Source: Phycisphaerales bacterium UBA1845 (GTDB lineage: Bacteria > Planctomycetota > Phycisphaerae > UBA1845). From it: a stretch of 7,060 nt of DNA. The notes below the pieces were generated by a model. The model was not told the origin of the DNA. It saw only the letters and a list, made by a program, of their open reading frames with translations, and ran no database searches. This document shows positions 6,274 to 7,060 of this stretch, one piece after another. The stretch's first letter is position 1. Every line of letters starts with the position of its first letter. The stretch is from NCBI GenBank assembly GCA_002338715.1, contig DDIR01000139.1:49591-56650 (forward strand), written 5' to 3'. A program made the translations under genes and the position numbers.

Positions 6274-6987
6274 ATGCAAGAGAGATTTTCTGACCGGGCA
6301 CGTCACGCGATGGCGCTGGCGAACCAGGAGGCTGGGCGGCTCAAACATGGTTACCTGGCCCCCGCGCACATCATGCTCGGAATCATCAGCGAGGGGAATT
6401 GTGTCGCGACCGAAGCGTTGCGGATTCTCGATGTGAATCTTGAACGGGTACGCGGGGAGGTGGCACAGGAGTTGGGCGAAGGTGACGGGACGGGTGGTAT
6501 CGGATTCCGCGCACAGACGCAGGGAACCAAAGATGTCATCGCCCTTGCGGTGAAGGAAGCGCGATTACTTGGGCACAAGTACATCGGTACCGAACACCTG
6601 ATGCTCGGTCTGCTCGGTTACGAAAAAGGCATTCCCGCCAAAGTGCTTCGCCAGCAGGGCGTGGAGTCGTCACCGCTTCGTGAAAAGGTTTTGGAGATGT
6701 TGCGGTCGAGCGTTGATGATTCGCACGATCTCGCCCATTCGCGTCACGGTGAATTTGAATGGCTGCATCAGCAGGAATTGTCGAAGGCGTTTCGTTCGCC
6801 GAAATTCTGGCACACGCTGGTGTTGGCTGTCGATTCGGCAAACCGCCTCGGTGCAGGCGAAATCGAACCGCAGCACCTGTTGATCGCGCTTTTGCGTGAT
6901 GAAAAGTCGAGCGTGTCCAAATCGCTGGCTGATAAAGGCGTGACTGCCGAATGGGCCAGGCAAAGATTCGCCGTCCCCAAGAGCTAG
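6274..6987 (+). CDS. Stand-alone Clp N-terminal domain protein (ClpC-N-like, three half-repeats, no ATPase)
   Basis: The chosen start gives 237 residues beginning MQERFSDRARHAMALANQEA, which aligns directly with the ClpC start (M-ERFT-RAR-...). An in-frame ATG at 6247 would add 9 residues with no homology. Neither start has a strong Shine-Dalgarno. Clp-N half-repeat 1 covers about 3-67 (core AHIMLGII, 31-38) and half-repeat 2 about 80-145 (KYIGTEHLMLGLL, 102-114). After a linker (about 146-173), a third segment, 174-235, again shows the pattern: LVLAVDSANRLG, then IEPQHLLIALLRDE, then LADKGVTAEWARQRF. No Walker A or B motif and no ClpP-binding loop are present, so it cannot unfold proteins itself. 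In ClpA/ClpC the N-domain binds substrates and adaptors such as MecA or ClpS. A free copy could act as an adaptor, competitor or inhibitor of ClpC, somewhat like ClpT proteins of plant plastids. It is cytoplasmic, with no signal peptide. Confidence 0.9.
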   Translation: MQERFSDRARHAMALANQEAGRLKHGYLAPAHIMLGIISEGNCVATEALRILDVNLERVRGEVAQELGEGDGTGGIGFRAQTQGTKDVIALAVKEARLLGHKYIGTEHLMLGLLGYEKGIPAKVLRQQGVESSPLREKVLEMLRSSVDDSHDLAHSRHGEFEWLHQQELSKAFRSPKFWHTLVLAVDSANRLGAGEIEPQHLLIALLRDEKSSVSKSLADKGVTAEWARQRFAVPKS

Positions 6988-7020
6988 GATTGTTTGATTT
7001 GGCGATTGATTGATTCGCAG

Positions 7021-7032
7021 CTTATCGATAAG
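7021..7032. repeat. 12-bp perfect palindrome downstream of the Clp-N gene
   Basis: CTTATCGATAAG is self-complementary over 12 bp and is flanked loosely by ATTC (7011-7014) and GAAT (7034-7037). It starts 33 nt after the Clp-N stop. It has no loop, and a run of six A rather than T follows on the plus strand (7045-7050), so it is not a typical terminator. It could be an operator for a gene beyond the right edge, or chance. Confidence 0.4.
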
Positions 7033-7060
7033 TGAATGACCTGCAAAAAATGACGGCCCC

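Overview
The window looks like bacterial chromosomal DNA of moderately high GC. It carries five protein-coding genes on both strands, two of them with clear lipoprotein signal peptides, so the host is probably a diderm (Gram-negative-type) bacterium. A TPP II-like giant-type subtilase, a Thermotoga-type maltosyltransferase and a stand-alone Clp-N protein together suggest Planctomycetota or a relative. That is inference from gene content; no taxonomic marker is present. I see no tRNA, rRNA, CRISPR array, insertion sequence or phage gene.

Layout: (1) 1-1802 (+) is the 3' part of a tripeptidyl-peptidase II-like serine protease whose start lies outside the window. (2) 1810-3873 (-) is a GH13 glucan-acting enzyme that closely resembles Thermotoga maritima maltosyltransferase. 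It converges on gene 1, with only 7 nt between the stop codons. (3) 3906-4682 (-) is a lipoprotein alpha/beta hydrolase 32 nt upstream of gene 2, and the two probably form an operon. (4) 4895-6139 (+) is a conserved-looking lipoprotein of unknown function. It diverges from gene 3 across a 212-nt region that carries plausible promoters and ribosome sites for both directions. (5) 6274-6987 (+) is a ClpC N-terminal-domain-only protein with two canonical Clp-N half-repeats and an apparent third, divergent one, and no AAA+ ATPase module. The last 73 nt hold only a 12-bp palindrome.

How the genes might work together: the hydrolase/maltosyltransferase pair suggests a membrane-anchored esterase or hydrolase made together with an intracellular alpha-1,4-glucan remodelling enzyme, but the functional link is unproven. 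The TPP II-like protease (peptide trimming) and the Clp-N protein (possible adaptor or modulator of a Clp protease) both point to proteostasis, but they are not adjacent. I did not find a convincing new multi-gene system. The most interesting items are the three-repeat Clp-N protein, the mmtA-like enzyme with its GlgE/MTase-like region IV, and the TPP II-type protease in a bacterium. No gene-free stretch exceeds 300 nt.
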